From: Nocardioides sp. L-11A
GTDB lineage: Bacteria; Actinomycetota; Actinomycetes; Propionibacteriales; Nocardioidaceae
Direction of reading: 5' to 3'
DNA: 64,000 bases
NCBI GenBank assembly: GCA_029961745.1
Contig: CP124680.1
Coordinates: forward strand, 1,736,001 to 1,800,000
Part shown: one piece after another, positions 15,070 to 23,914 of the stretch
Layout of the letters: each line of letters starts with the position of its first letter
How positions within the stretch are numbered: the stretch's first letter is position 1
Translations under genes and position numbers: made by a program
The notes under the pieces: model-generated
What the model saw: the letters and a program-made list of their open reading frames with translations, nothing else
Told to the model about the DNA's origin: nothing
Database searches by the model: none

Positions 15070-17489
15070 GAGGGCACCGCCAGGAGCAGGCCCAGCGCCT
15101 CGCTGGCATCGCCGAGGACGGCGGCGCCGGCCCCCAGGACCTGACGCTGGCCGACGCCGGGCCGGACCAGGGCGGCCAGTCGGCTGCGCGCGGCCTCGTC
15201 GCCGTACTCCGCCACGGCCTCGGCGACCAGGCAGGCGCAGAAGGTCCGGATACCGGCGAAGGGTCGGGCCAGGGCGAAGCGCCGGGCGGACCAGGGGGTG
15301 AGGATCCGCACCGCGGTCGCGCGATCGCCACGGGCGTGGGCGACCGCGAGGGCGGTGGCGCGCCAGGGCTCGAACCCCCGGTCGTGGTCGAAGCGGGCGA
15401 GCACCGCAGCCGCCCGCTCCGGCGTACGGCGTCCGAGCGCGAGCAGGATGGACTGGAAGCCGTGGATGCGGGCGGTGTCGGCGTAGCCGGCGCGCTCACC
15501 GGCGATGCGGAAGTCCTCGATCAGCACCTCCGCCTCGTCGTGGCGTCCGGCGGCCAGCGCGAGGGCCGCCCGCCACATCGGCACCTGGTGGGGGTGGACC
15601 AGGTTGCCCTGGGTCTGGGCCAGGTGCTCGACCCGGGCGACGACCTCCTCGGTCTCGAGCAGCCGGTCGTGCCGCATCAGCTCGGGCACCCAGGCCGCGA
15701 GCGCGTCGAGCTCCAGCTCGTCGGCCTCGGCCGCGCGTGCCACGGCCGCCGCCTCGCGAGCAAGCTCGAACCGCGCCGCGGCGCCGGTCACCGGGTCGTG
15801 GGCGGCGACCCCGCGCAGCAGGGTGCGGGCCAGCGCCTCCGGGTCGGAGCCGTCCCGGGCGCCGGTGACGGCATCCTGGACCATGCGGCCGGCCCGCGCG
15901 TCCAGGCCGGAGAACGACAGCGCCTGGGCGAGCGACGCGAGCACCTCGACCTGACGGGGGTCCGCGACGCCGGCGGCGTCCAGGGCCTGGGTCAACAGGC
16001 GCACAGATCGGTCCCGGGCGCCGGTGCGGGGCCGCCGCGCGCGCACCGAGCACTCCTCGTAGCCCAGCGCGCTGCTGATCGTGATCTGCGCACCCGCGCC
16101 CGGGGTCTCCGCCGCGGCCGCATGCGCCGCCATCGCGGCGTCCAGCTCGCCGGCGCCCTGGAGGGCCTCGCCCAGGGTGAGCCACAGCCGGGCCCGGTCG
16201 ATCCGCACCGAGTCGTCGCCGGTGACGTTCGTGGCACTGGTGAGGGCGCGACGCGCATGGTGGACGGCGGCGGCGTACTGCGCCTGGACCATCGACGTGT
16301 GGGCGAGCTGCTGATCGAGCTCGACGGCCAGCAGGGCGGTCGCCGGGTCGAGGGGCGCGGCTGCCGCGACGTGGTCGGCGGCGCGCCGGAGCAGGGCGGG
16401 CTCGCCGTGGCGCCGCAGCAGGCTCTCGCCCAGTCCCCGGTGCAGGGCGAGCGCCTCCCCGGGCGAGATCAGCGCCGCGACCTGGTCGCGTACGCCGGGG
16501 TCGGCGAACCTGATGCCGCCCTCGTCGCGGACGGCGATGCCGGCGGCCAGGGCCGGGGCCAGCGCGTCGGCGAGCGCCGGGCCGTCGACGTCGACCACCT
16601 GCGCGATCTGGGCGGTGTCCCAATCGAGCCCGGCGAGGGCCGCGGCGCGGACGGCCTGCTGCGTCGTCAGCGGCAGGGCGGCGAGCCGCTCGGCCCACCC
16701 GGGCACCGCGCTGGACTCCGGGACGGTGGCGGCCGGGGCGGACCGTCGCTCGGTCACCGCCTCGTGGCGCAGGATCTGTCCCCGCAGCAGTTGCGAGGCG
16801 GGACCGAGGTCGAGCCCGAGGTCGCCGCGCAGCCGGGCCTCGAGGTCGGTCAGCACCGCGAGGGCCGCGACCTGGTCGCCGCGCCCGTAGTGCGCCCGGG
16901 CGAGTGCTCGGTGCACCGACTCGTTCCACGGGTCGGTCAGCAGCGCGACCGCAGCCTCCGCAACCACCCGGTCGTAGGCCCCGGTCTCGCACAGCATCTC
17001 CAGCAGGTCGAGGCGCACCCGGTCGCGCGCGGTCTCGAGCTCGACCCGGCGAGCACGGACGCAGTCGTGGTCGGCCAGGTCGGCGAAGGCGGGCCCGTGC
17101 CACAGGCTCAGGGCCTGCTGGGCGAGGTCGATCCCCGCACCGAGGTCCCCGCGGCCGCGGGCGGTCGTCCCGGCCGCGGCCAGCGCCTCGAACTCGAGGG
17201 CATCGAGCTCCTCGGTCGCGAGGTGCAGCGTGTAGCCGGCGGTGCCGTAGCCGATGCGATGCCGGCCCAAAGCCTTGCGCCACCGCGAGACGTGCGCCTG
17301 CAGGCGGTTGTCCTGGGGGCTTGCGTCGCGCGGCCACACGAGGTCGGCCAGCCGGGCCGGCAGCACCGGCCGGTTGGCCTCCGCGGCGAGCACGGCGAGC
17401 ACCCGCCGGGCGATCTCGCCCGACGGGGCCGCCGCGCTCGCGTCGAGCACGCCCACCGCCCCCAGCACCGTCAGTCGCACCGGAGTCAT
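15066..17489 (-). CDS. SARP/BTAD-type transcriptional activator without NTPase domain
   Basis: About 807 residues from the ATG at 17489 (GTG 17546 is possible but adds a disordered Pro/Ser/Arg leader). Residues 1-~95 form an OmpR-type winged helix (RRVLAVLAAEANRPV..LVWPRDASPQDNRLQAHVSRWRKAL) and ~95-245 a bacterial transcriptional activation domain. The remaining ~550 residues look like TPR-type helical repeats; no Walker A motif of the AfsR NB-ARC module is found. It lies 64 bases downstream of the large secreted-protein gene and overlaps the MDMPI-family gene. SARP proteins bind 11-bp-spaced direct repeats, and such repeats precede the secreted-protein gene. Confidence 0.85.
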   Translation of the reverse strand: MTPVRLTVLGAVGVLDASAAAPSGEIARRVLAVLAAEANRPVLPARLADLVWPRDASPQDNRLQAHVSRWRKALGRHRIGYGTAGYTLHLATEELDALEFEALAAAGTTARGRGDLGAGIDLAQQALSLWHGPAFADLADHDCVRARRVELETARDRVRLDLLEMLCETGAYDRVVAEAAVALLTDPWNESVHRALARAHYGRGDQVAALAVLTDLEARLRGDLGLDLGPASQLLRGQILRHEAVTERRSAPAATVPESSAVPGWAERLAALPLTTQQAVRAAALAGLDWDTAQIAQVVDVDGPALADALAPALAAGIAVRDEGGIRFADPGVRDQVAALISPGEALALHRGLGESLLRRHGEPALLRRAADHVAAAAPLDPATALLAVELDQQLAHTSMVQAQYAAAVHHARRALTSATNVTGDDSVRIDRARLWLTLGEALQGAGELDAAMAAHAAAAETPGAGAQITISSALGYEECSVRARRPRTGARDRSVRLLTQALDAAGVADPRQVEVLASLAQALSFSGLDARAGRMVQDAVTGARDGSDPEALARTLLRGVAAHDPVTGAAARFELAREAAAVARAAEADELELDALAAWVPELMRHDRLLETEEVVARVEHLAQTQGNLVHPHQVPMWRAALALAAGRHDEAEVLIEDFRIAGERAGYADTARIHGFQSILLALGRRTPERAAAVLARFDHDRGFEPWRATALAVAHARGDRATAVRILTPWSARRFALARPFAGIRTFCACLVAEAVAEYGDEAARSRLAALVRPGVGQRQVLGAGAAVLGDASEALGLLLAVPS

Positions 17490-17553
17490 CTTGCCCGGCG
17501 CGGGCGCCGACCGTGACCGAGGGGCACGAGAGGGTGACGCGGGCACCGGTGGG

Positions 17554-20500
17554 CTACCGGCGCACGCGCACCGCCTTCGTCGTCACCGTCGTGCTCGAGT
17601 GGCCGGGGAGGAGCGCCGTGATCCGGACCTTGAGCCTCCGGCCCCGGTCCACAGCCCGGATCCGGTAGCCGGGCCTGGTGCCGGCCCTGCCCTTGATCAC
17701 CTTGCCGTCGCGCAGCCACTGATAGCGCACCGTGGTCGGTCCCGGGGACCAGGCGCCGGTCGTCGCCTTCAGCTTCCGGCCGACGATCGCCTTGCCCTTG
17801 ACCCGGGGCTTGTCGAGCATGGTGAGGGCCGTGGCCGACGGTCCGGCCGAGCCGGGCCCGGTGGTGCCCGGGTCGGCCGGCGTGCCGGGACCGCCGGGTG
17901 TCGCTCCGGTGGCCACGGTGAAGCGCCGGGAGGCCGGCGTACCGGCGATCAGCGCGTCGTCGACACCTCGCACCTCGAAGACGTAGTCGCCGTCCGTCAG
18001 CGTCGCGGACGGGGTGTGGCTCGTCCCGCCGGGCCCGGCGGAGCAGGGCCCGAAGTCGGGCGCGGACGTCCCGTGGGCGAAGACGCGGCACGCCACGGTC
18101 GTCCCGAGCTCCTCCTCGCCGGTGGTGAAGGCGAAGGTCGGTCGCGTCGATGCCGTGCTCGTCGGGCCGGACACGATCGTGGTCACCGGCCCGGCACCGG
18201 TCAGCGTGCTGCGGGCCAGCGCCAGCCGGTCCAGCGTGGACTCGATGAAGGCCGCCCCGAGCGGGAGCCGGGTCTGCCCGTCCGCGGGCACCACGTGCTC
18301 GCGGAGCAGCTGCTCGAGCCGATCCAGACGCTGGTCACCGGCGGTGCGCAGCGCCGCCGGCACGTCGTGGGAGCGGTACTGCTCGTCGACCGCCCCCCAG
18401 ATCCGACTCAGGTGACCGACACCGGCGTCGTCCAGGAGCCGGGTGGTTCCGTCGAGCAGCCGCCCCAACGGGTCCGTGCTGGTCGATGCCGTCCCGAGCC
18501 CGCCCTCGAGCAGGCCACGCAGCTCGGCGTCCACGGCCAGGCCGGCCGGCAGGCCGAGCTCGACATAGCTGCTGAGTGCCTTGCGGGCCGCGCTCACCTG
18601 GAGGGACTTCGCGGACAGTGTCGGATTCGCGCTACCGGGTGACAGCAGGGCGAGGAGGTGCCCGACCGCTCCCTGCTGGCGCCCCCGCAGCCAGTCGGTG
18701 ACCATGCCGGTGATGGCCGACTCGTCCTGGTCGCGGACCTGGGCGTCCCAGGTGTAGCCGATCTTGGTGCGGATCTCGTCCCACTGGTGAGCGGCCTTGG
18801 CGGTCGCCTGGTTCGCAGTCAGATCGCAGTTGTCGGTGCCGTCCTCGTCGAAGCTGCAGATCAGGGTCTTGTCGGGGGCGGTGTACGTCCCGGTCGCGGT
18901 GGCCACCCGGCCGCCCGCGTCCCTCGCCTCGACCTGGACGCGCACGCGCAACTGGGCGAACCGGTTCAGGAAGATCGGCGTCCTCGGGTTCGTCTCCGGC
19001 CGGTCCTCGATGTTGACCCATTCGACCGCGGAGCTGCAGACCCGCAGGCTGAGCAGGCCCGCGGTCAGCGCCATGCCGAGCTGGTTGGGCATGGTGGCAT
19101 TGGCGTACGGCGCGCCCGCCGGGAACGCCTTCCCGCTCAGGCTCGCGACCGGTCCGCAGCTGATCGCCGGCAGACTCGGGAGGTCCGCCGCGGTGTACGG
19201 CTGGCGCGGCCCCGCCCACAGGTCGAAGCTGGTGACCTGGCCGGCGATCCAGTCGTCCAGCGCGTCCTCGACGCCGGTGGACAGCGCGCCCCAGGCGTCC
19301 CGGTAGCCCTGGGTGGCGGCGTTCAGCACGGTGCTGCCGGTCCCGGCCGTCGTGTCGTTCCCGGCGATCACGGCCAGGGTGTCGCGGAGCCGCTCGCCCT
19401 CGGTGACGATGGCGTCCAGTCGGGCCAGGTTGCGGGGATCGCTGTGGAAGTGGCGGGGATGCTCGGTGATCACCCGGGTGAAGGCGCGGGCGGCGCTGCC
19501 CCAGTCACTGGGGTTGACCACGGTGCTGGTGCCGAGCGGTGCCAGGCCGAAGACCGCCTGGGGGAAGCGCCGGAGGTAGTCCACATTGGTGTCCAGGCCC
19601 TTGTTCAGCTCGTCGAGGCGATCCGCAGGAGCGAAGCTCCGGTCCGCGCCGAGCGCGATGTCGTCCTTGGCGTTCACGGTGGCCCAGGTGTAGAACGCGT
19701 TGGTGCTGACATCGTACAGGTCCTGGCTCATCGTCCGCTTGCCGACCGCCAGGTTGATCGCCTCCATCTGAGCCCGGCGCTGATCGGCGTTGAAGAGCGC
19801 GAAGACCCGATCCTCCAGGCGCACCAGGTTGGCCCGCTGCGCTTCCAGCCGATCGAAGATCTCCGCCACGTTCCGCTCGTTGGCGACCAGCTTGGCGAGC
19901 ACCTCGCCGACGCCCGTGGTCAGCGCCGTGTAGATCTGCTCCAGGGCCGCGTCGATCCTGTCGAAGCGCTCGTGCATCTGCTCGCCCAGCTTCTCCAGCT
20001 GCTTGCCCAGGTTCTCCAGCGCGACCTTCACCGGGTCGGGCTTCGGCTCCGATCCGGTGCCGCCGAAGAGCTTCTCCAGACCCTGCAAGGCCGAGAAGGC
20101 GTTGCCGATCAGCCCGATCCAGTTGCCGGAGTAGAAGTTGATCACGCCGTTGACGATGCTGCTGCCGACCTCGATCAGCCCCTCGGCGACGGGCAGCACC
20201 GCATCGGCCGCTCCCTGGATCGCCTCGGCGGCGTCCGGATCGACCTTCTTCAGGATGAAGGTCGCGAAGTCCACGACCGTCTTGGCGTCCTTGACGATCT
20301 TCGTGGCCTGCTCCAGCGGCTCCTTGAGGCCGTCCTTGGCGTCGTCGAGCTCCTTCTTGGCCGCCGCCCTCGCCGCGTCGGTCTTCGCGTCGTCGTACTT
20401 CTGCTGAGCCTGGGCCAGTTGGGTCAACGCGTCGACCGCGGTCCCGGTCGCGGCGTCGGTCCGGCTCAACGCCTCCGCCGCCAGGTCCTCGGACTGCGGG

Positions 20501-21336
20501 GCCGTCAACGTCAGGACGCCCTGCGAGCTGATCCTGGCCATCTGCTCGGCCAACGGCGCCAGGTCGGGGTCGTGCTGACGCTGCTGGAGCGAGGCGAGGA
20601 TCTCCTCGGCGCTGGTGCCCGCCCACAGGTCGTCGCGGGCCACGGCGAACTCGTCGCTGTCCTGGGCCATCGCGTAGCTGCGCTGCAACCGGTCGGCGGA
20701 CTGCTCGAGGCTGTTCGCGTCGGTTCCCTGGTCCAGGGTCGGGGTCATCACGCTCGCACCGACGCCGTTGTCGGGGGTGGCGAGCTCGGTCTTCACCTGC
20801 TTGCGCACCGCCCGCCTGGTCTCGGGCAGGACGGCCGGCTCCTCGACCGCCGAGGTCAGGAAGTGCAGTCGCGCCGCGTTGGTGTGCGTCCAGTCGGCAC
20901 AGATGTGGTCGCGCTTGCTCCACTCCGCACCGGCCGCCGGCTCGCTCCAGTGCTGGCAGTACTCGTAGGTGGCCGCGCCCTCGGACCGGGCGGACAGCTG
21001 CTGCTCGGCCGGCGCGCGCGAGGCAGCAGCCGCCATGCCCGACTCCAGGAGCCGGATCTGCTCCACCGCGATCGCGGAGGCGATCCCCGGCCGCACGGCG
21101 TACAGCTCCTGCAGCACGCCCTCGAGGACTCCGGCGGAGGGATCCGCGCCGAGTCGGGCGATGTCGCCGGCGACGAAGAGCGCCTCGTTGACCTCCGCCG
21201 CGCTCAGCGTGATCGGCGCGGCGTCGGCGTCGGCCGGTGCCGGCCGCAGGAGCGACAGGGTGGTGAGCAGCAGCGCCAGCGCGCCGATCACCGCCGTGGC
21301 GCCGCGCCTGAGGTCGATCGGGACGGCGAGGGGCAT
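17554..21336 (-). CDS. Large secreted multidomain protein, toxin- or adhesin-like, function unknown
   Basis: 1260 residues. Signal peptide 1-~39 (ADADA cleavage region). A helical N-terminal third contains a charged coiled coil (~300-345), a hydrophobic/amphipathic stretch (~350-425, VDFATFILKKV to GLEKLFGG), then another coiled coil (~430-540, GKQLEKLGEQMHERFDRIDAAL). The middle is mixed, with several cysteines. The C-terminus has two immunoglobulin-like domains (~1055-1145 and ~1175-1259; the last contains the actinobacterial surface repeat with WSPGPTTVRYQWLRDG). No sortase motif or membrane anchor at the end, so it is released or non-covalently bound. The coiled-coil/hydrophobic/coiled-coil layout resembles alpha-helical pore-formers but is not proof. 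ATG preceded by AAGGAG. Confidence 0.7.
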   Translation of the reverse strand: MPLAVPIDLRRGATAVIGALALLLTTLSLLRPAPADADAAPITLSAAEVNEALFVAGDIARLGADPSAGVLEGVLQELYAVRPGIASAIAVEQIRLLESGMAAAASRAPAEQQLSARSEGAATYEYCQHWSEPAAGAEWSKRDHICADWTHTNAARLHFLTSAVEEPAVLPETRRAVRKQVKTELATPDNGVGASVMTPTLDQGTDANSLEQSADRLQRSYAMAQDSDEFAVARDDLWAGTSAEEILASLQQRQHDPDLAPLAEQMARISSQGVLTLTAPQSEDLAAEALSRTDAATGTAVDALTQLAQAQQKYDDAKTDAARAAAKKELDDAKDGLKEPLEQATKIVKDAKTVVDFATFILKKVDPDAAEAIQGAADAVLPVAEGLIEVGSSIVNGVINFYSGNWIGLIGNAFSALQGLEKLFGGTGSEPKPDPVKVALENLGKQLEKLGEQMHERFDRIDAALEQIYTALTTGVGEVLAKLVANERNVAEIFDRLEAQRANLVRLEDRVFALFNADQRRAQMEAINLAVGKRTMSQDLYDVSTNAFYTWATVNAKDDIALGADRSFAPADRLDELNKGLDTNVDYLRRFPQAVFGLAPLGTSTVVNPSDWGSAARAFTRVITEHPRHFHSDPRNLARLDAIVTEGERLRDTLAVIAGNDTTAGTGSTVLNAATQGYRDAWGALSTGVEDALDDWIAGQVTSFDLWAGPRQPYTAADLPSLPAISCGPVASLSGKAFPAGAPYANATMPNQLGMALTAGLLSLRVCSSAVEWVNIEDRPETNPRTPIFLNRFAQLRVRVQVEARDAGGRVATATGTYTAPDKTLICSFDEDGTDNCDLTANQATAKAAHQWDEIRTKIGYTWDAQVRDQDESAITGMVTDWLRGRQQGAVGHLLALLSPGSANPTLSAKSLQVSAARKALSSYVELGLPAGLAVDAELRGLLEGGLGTASTSTDPLGRLLDGTTRLLDDAGVGHLSRIWGAVDEQYRSHDVPAALRTAGDQRLDRLEQLLREHVVPADGQTRLPLGAAFIESTLDRLALARSTLTGAGPVTTIVSGPTSTASTRPTFAFTTGEEELGTTVACRVFAHGTSAPDFGPCSAGPGGTSHTPSATLTDGDYVFEVRGVDDALIAGTPASRRFTVATGATPGGPGTPADPGTTGPGSAGPSATALTMLDKPRVKGKAIVGRKLKATTGAWSPGPTTVRYQWLRDGKVIKGRAGTRPGYRIRAVDRGRRLKVRITALLPGHSSTTVTTKAVRVRR

Positions 21337-21403
21337 GGGTGGACTCCTTCGGGCGAGGGGTGGGCGACCACGACGGCCGTGGCCGGAGAATCGTCGGCCA
21401 GGC

Positions 21404-21436
21404 CGCTGATGGCGCGCTGACAGCTCGCTGACAGCA
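21404..21436 (-). promoter_or_regulatory. Triple 11-bp direct repeat, candidate SARP binding site
   Basis: Three consecutive 11-bp units on the plus strand: 21404-21414, 21415-21425 and 21426-21436, each starting CGCTGA (the last two share CGCTGACAGC). Read on the coding strand of the secreted-protein gene these are heptamers TGTCAGC, TGTCAGC, CATCAGC with 4-base spacers, the architecture known for SARP activator sites. They lie 68-100 bases upstream of the start at 21336. A SARP regulator is encoded directly downstream of that gene. Confidence 0.6.
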
Positions 21437-21485
21437 GGACGCCCCGGGGTTTCCTTACGAGGCGGGCTGCGACAGGGTAGGGGCC

Positions 21486-22298
21486 GTGACCACGACTCCT
21501 CGCGGACCGCTCGACGGCGACCGTCTCGCCGGTGCGTCCGACCTCACCCCCGACCTGACCTTCGAGCTGTTGGCCGAGGCGCCGTCGACCAACGAGGTCG
21601 CGGCGGAGCGGGCCCGCGCGGGCGCGCACGAGGGTCTCGTCGTGGTCGCCGACCACCAGTCGTCGGGCCGCGGCCGTCTCGACCGCACCTGGCAGACGCC
21701 TCCTGGCACCGCGGTGACCTTCTCCCTGCTCCTGCGCCCCACGGTGCCGCCGGCGTCCTGGCCGTGGCTCCCGCTGCTCGTCGGCCACAACGTGGCGAAG
21801 GCGCTCACGGCGCTCGGGTACGACGCCGCGGTCAAGTGGCCCAACGACGTCCTGCTGGACGGCGACCGCAAGGTCGCGGGCATCCTCGTCGAGCGGGTCG
21901 AGACCCCGACCGGCCCCGTCGCCGTCGTCGGCGTCGGGATCAACGTGGCGATGACCGCCGAGGAGCTCCCGGTGCCGACCGCCACCAGCCTCGCCGTCTC
22001 CGGGACGGAGACCCCCGACCGCACCTCCGTGCTGCTCGACGTCGTGGCCGCCGTTCGCGAGGGGTACGACGTCTGGCAGGCCGGGGGCGACCAGGGCACC
22101 ACGCGTCTGGCCTCGTCGTACCGGGCCCAGTGCGCCACGGTCGGGCGCGAGGTGCGCGTCGAGCTGCCGGGGGGCGGAGAGCTGCTCGGACGCGCCACCG
22201 ACATCGACGACGACGGGCGTCTCGTGGTCGAGACGGCGGCGGGGACCGAGCGGGTCGGAGCGGGCGACGTCATCCACGTCCGCGCGACCTCGGCCTGA
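21486..22298 (+). CDS. birA: Biotin--[acetyl-CoA-carboxylase] ligase
   Basis: 270 residues. Attaches biotin to carboxylase carrier domains through biotinyl-AMP. The SSGRGRLDRTW biotin/ATP loop, KWPNDVLLDGDRKVAGILVE (catalytic Lys region) and VGVGINV motifs are intact, followed by the small C-terminal SH3-like domain. There is no N-terminal DNA-binding domain, so it is a mono-functional ligase and not a repressor. Start GTG, no Shine-Dalgarno; a CAGGGT sequence 7 bases upstream is a weak -10. Confidence 0.93.
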   Translation: MTTTPRGPLDGDRLAGASDLTPDLTFELLAEAPSTNEVAAERARAGAHEGLVVVADHQSSGRGRLDRTWQTPPGTAVTFSLLLRPTVPPASWPWLPLLVGHNVAKALTALGYDAAVKWPNDVLLDGDRKVAGILVERVETPTGPVAVVGVGINVAMTAEELPVPTATSLAVSGTETPDRTSVLLDVVAAVREGYDVWQAGGDQGTTRLASSYRAQCATVGREVRVELPGGGELLGRATDIDDDGRLVVETAAGTERVGAGDVIHVRATSA

Positions 22299-22327
22299 AC
22301 CGACCGATTTGGTGGGATGATCGGGCC

Positions 22328-22849
22328 GTGGCCATCTCGAAGAAGCTGCTCAACCCCGGCGAGCGACTGATCGTCAGCACCCGACAGCACCCCAAGGCGC
22401 TGTTCGGACCGATCCTCGCGCTCGTCGTCCTGCTCGCGGTCGGTGTCACGGTCCAGGTGCTGCTCGAGGACACCGGCTTCCAGCGGGTGCTGTCCTTGAT
22501 CGTCTGGGCGCTCGTCGTCCTCGGGATCCTGTGGTTCTCGGCGCGCCCGTTCCTGGACTGGCTGACCACGGTGCACGCCTTCACCGACCGCCGGCTGATC
22601 ACCCGCAACGGGATCATCACCCGCCGCGGCCACGACATCCCCCTGGCCCGGGTCAGCGACATCGCCATGGAGATCAACCTGATCGACCGACCGTTCGGCT
22701 GTGGCAGCCTGCTGATCTCGGACGCCTCGACCTTCGGCACGGTGCGGCTCAACGACATCCCCCATGTCGAGGCCACGCAGCGCCAGCTCAACGAGCTGCT
22801 CCACGAGCTCCACAGCGGACCGGCGCCCCGCCGGGACGAAGGTGTCTGA
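22328..22849 (+). CDS. PH-domain (bPH2/YdbS-like) membrane protein
   Basis: 173 residues starting at GTG 22328. Two transmembrane helices (PILALVVLLAVGVTVQVLL and VLSLIVWALVVLGILWFSA) precede a bacterial pleckstrin-homology domain with the motif TDRRLITRNGIITRRGHDIPL. Such proteins sit at the cytoplasmic membrane; role unknown. Lies 29 bases after birA and overlaps the following cyclase gene by 8 bases, so probably co-transcribed. The long frame extending left to 21764 is antisense-like shadow of birA. Confidence 0.85.
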   Translation: MAISKKLLNPGERLIVSTRQHPKALFGPILALVVLLAVGVTVQVLLEDTGFQRVLSLIVWALVVLGILWFSARPFLDWLTTVHAFTDRRLITRNGIITRRGHDIPLARVSDIAMEINLIDRPFGCGSLLISDASTFGTVRLNDIPHVEATQRQLNELLHELHSGPAPRRDEGV

Positions 22850-23801
22850 CCCCGTCCCCGAGAGGGCCTGCCTCGGGGAGGAACCCCAGCTCACCGCGGC
22901 GGAGGTCGCCGAGCAGGCCGGCCTGCCGCTCGATCAGACCCGCCGGCTGTTCCGCACGCTCGGCTTCGCCGAGCACGGCGACGAGCGCGCCTACACCGCC
23001 GCCGATGTCGCCGCCATGCGGCTGATGACCCAGATCCTCGAGGACGGCGTCATCGACCTCGACGTCGCGCTCAACGTGACCCGGGGCGTCGGGATCACCA
23101 TGGCCCGGCTGGCCGACTGGGAGGTCGGCGAGCTGGTGCAGCACGTCGCCGACGGCGTACCCGACGGCGAAGCGGCCGACGAGGACCCCGGCGCCTGGGT
23201 GCTGTCCCGGCTGGGGGAGCGGTTCGAGGGGCTGCTCGTCTATGCCTGGCGTCGCCACCTCGCCGCCGCCGTCGCCCGGATGGAGTCCGTGCGCGCGCTC
23301 GACGACGACCCGCACATGACCGACCTCAGCGTGGGCTTCGCCGACATCGTCGGGTTCACCGCGCTGTCCAACGAGGTCTCGCGCGAGCGGATCGGTGAGC
23401 TCGTGGAGGTCTTCGAGGCCCGCTGCGGCGACGTGATCGCCCGCGAGCAGGGCCGGCTGATCAAGAGCATGGGCGACGCGGTGCTGTTCGTGAACGACGA
23501 TCCGATGGCCGCCTTCGCCACCGCGGAGGGGATCATCAACGTGATCGGCCGCGACCCCCGGATGCCCGACGTGCGCGTCGGCCTCGCGTCCGGCGGCGTG
23601 GTGCTGCGGATGGGCGACGTCTTCGGCCCGCCGGTCAATCTGGCCGCCCGGCTGACCCAGGTGGCGCGGCGCAACCGGATCATCGTCGACCACGCGACGG
23701 CCGACCTGCTCCCGGCCGACCAGGTCGAGTCCCGGCCGCTGCCGGCACGCCCCGTCCGGGGCTTCGGTGTGGTGGAACCGGTTGCAGTCAGGCGAGCCTG
23801 A
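22842..23801 (+). CDS. Class III adenylate/guanylate cyclase with MerR-like N-terminus
   Basis: 319 residues from GTG 22842. The N-terminal ~15-85 region (TAAEVAEQAGLPLDQTRRLFRTLGF..YTAADVAAMRL) looks like a MerR-type helix-turn-helix. The C-terminal class III cyclase domain has the metal-binding Asp of FADIVGFTAL, IKSMGDAVLFV (substrate Lys and second metal Asp) and PPVNLAARL (transition-state Asn/Arg). Soluble; makes cAMP most likely. Overlaps the PH-domain gene by 8 bases. Two hairpins at its 3' end are probable terminators. Confidence 0.88.
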   Translation: MSDPVPERACLGEEPQLTAAEVAEQAGLPLDQTRRLFRTLGFAEHGDERAYTAADVAAMRLMTQILEDGVIDLDVALNVTRGVGITMARLADWEVGELVQHVADGVPDGEAADEDPGAWVLSRLGERFEGLLVYAWRRHLAAAVARMESVRALDDDPHMTDLSVGFADIVGFTALSNEVSRERIGELVEVFEARCGDVIAREQGRLIKSMGDAVLFVNDDPMAAFATAEGIINVIGRDPRMPDVRVGLASGGVVLRMGDVFGPPVNLAARLTQVARRNRIIVDHATADLLPADQVESRPLPARPVRGFGVVEPVAVRRA

Positions 23802-23844
23802 CCTTTCACCTTGACCGAAAACGCTGGTCAGCGCCAGTTTTGGG
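23788..23844 (+). terminator. Tandem hairpins after the cyclase gene
   Basis: TCAGGC-GA-GCCTGA (23788-23801) includes the stop codon; a second stem at ~23818-23841 (AAAAC..TGG / CCAGTTTT) ends in TTTT. Together they form a plausible terminator before the separately promoted gene at 23915. Confidence 0.5.
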
Positions 23845-23901
23845 GTGCCTTCTCAAGGCAAAATTCTCGGCATTCGGTGTCGGACGGGCGGCTCGGTTCC
23901 T

Positions 23902-23907
23902 TACCTT
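23902..23907 (+). promoter_or_regulatory. -10 box of orphan winged-helix gene
   Basis: TACCTT, 7 bases before the GTG at 23915, with no ribosome-binding site; leaderless. An AAGGCA/TGCCTT hairpin (23846-23860) lies upstream. Confidence 0.45.
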
Positions 23908-23914
23908 GAGCCCT

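Noticed and set aside
15336..17516. 726-codon frame antisense to the SARP regulator
   Set aside because: No domain, low-complexity composition, no start signal; the opposite strand carries a clear BTAD protein.
18658..21420. 920-codon open frame antisense to the large secreted protein
   Set aside because: Sequence is Arg/Gly/Val-biased as expected for the complement of GC-rich coding DNA; the opposite strand has a signal peptide, a ribosome binding site and Ig-like domains.
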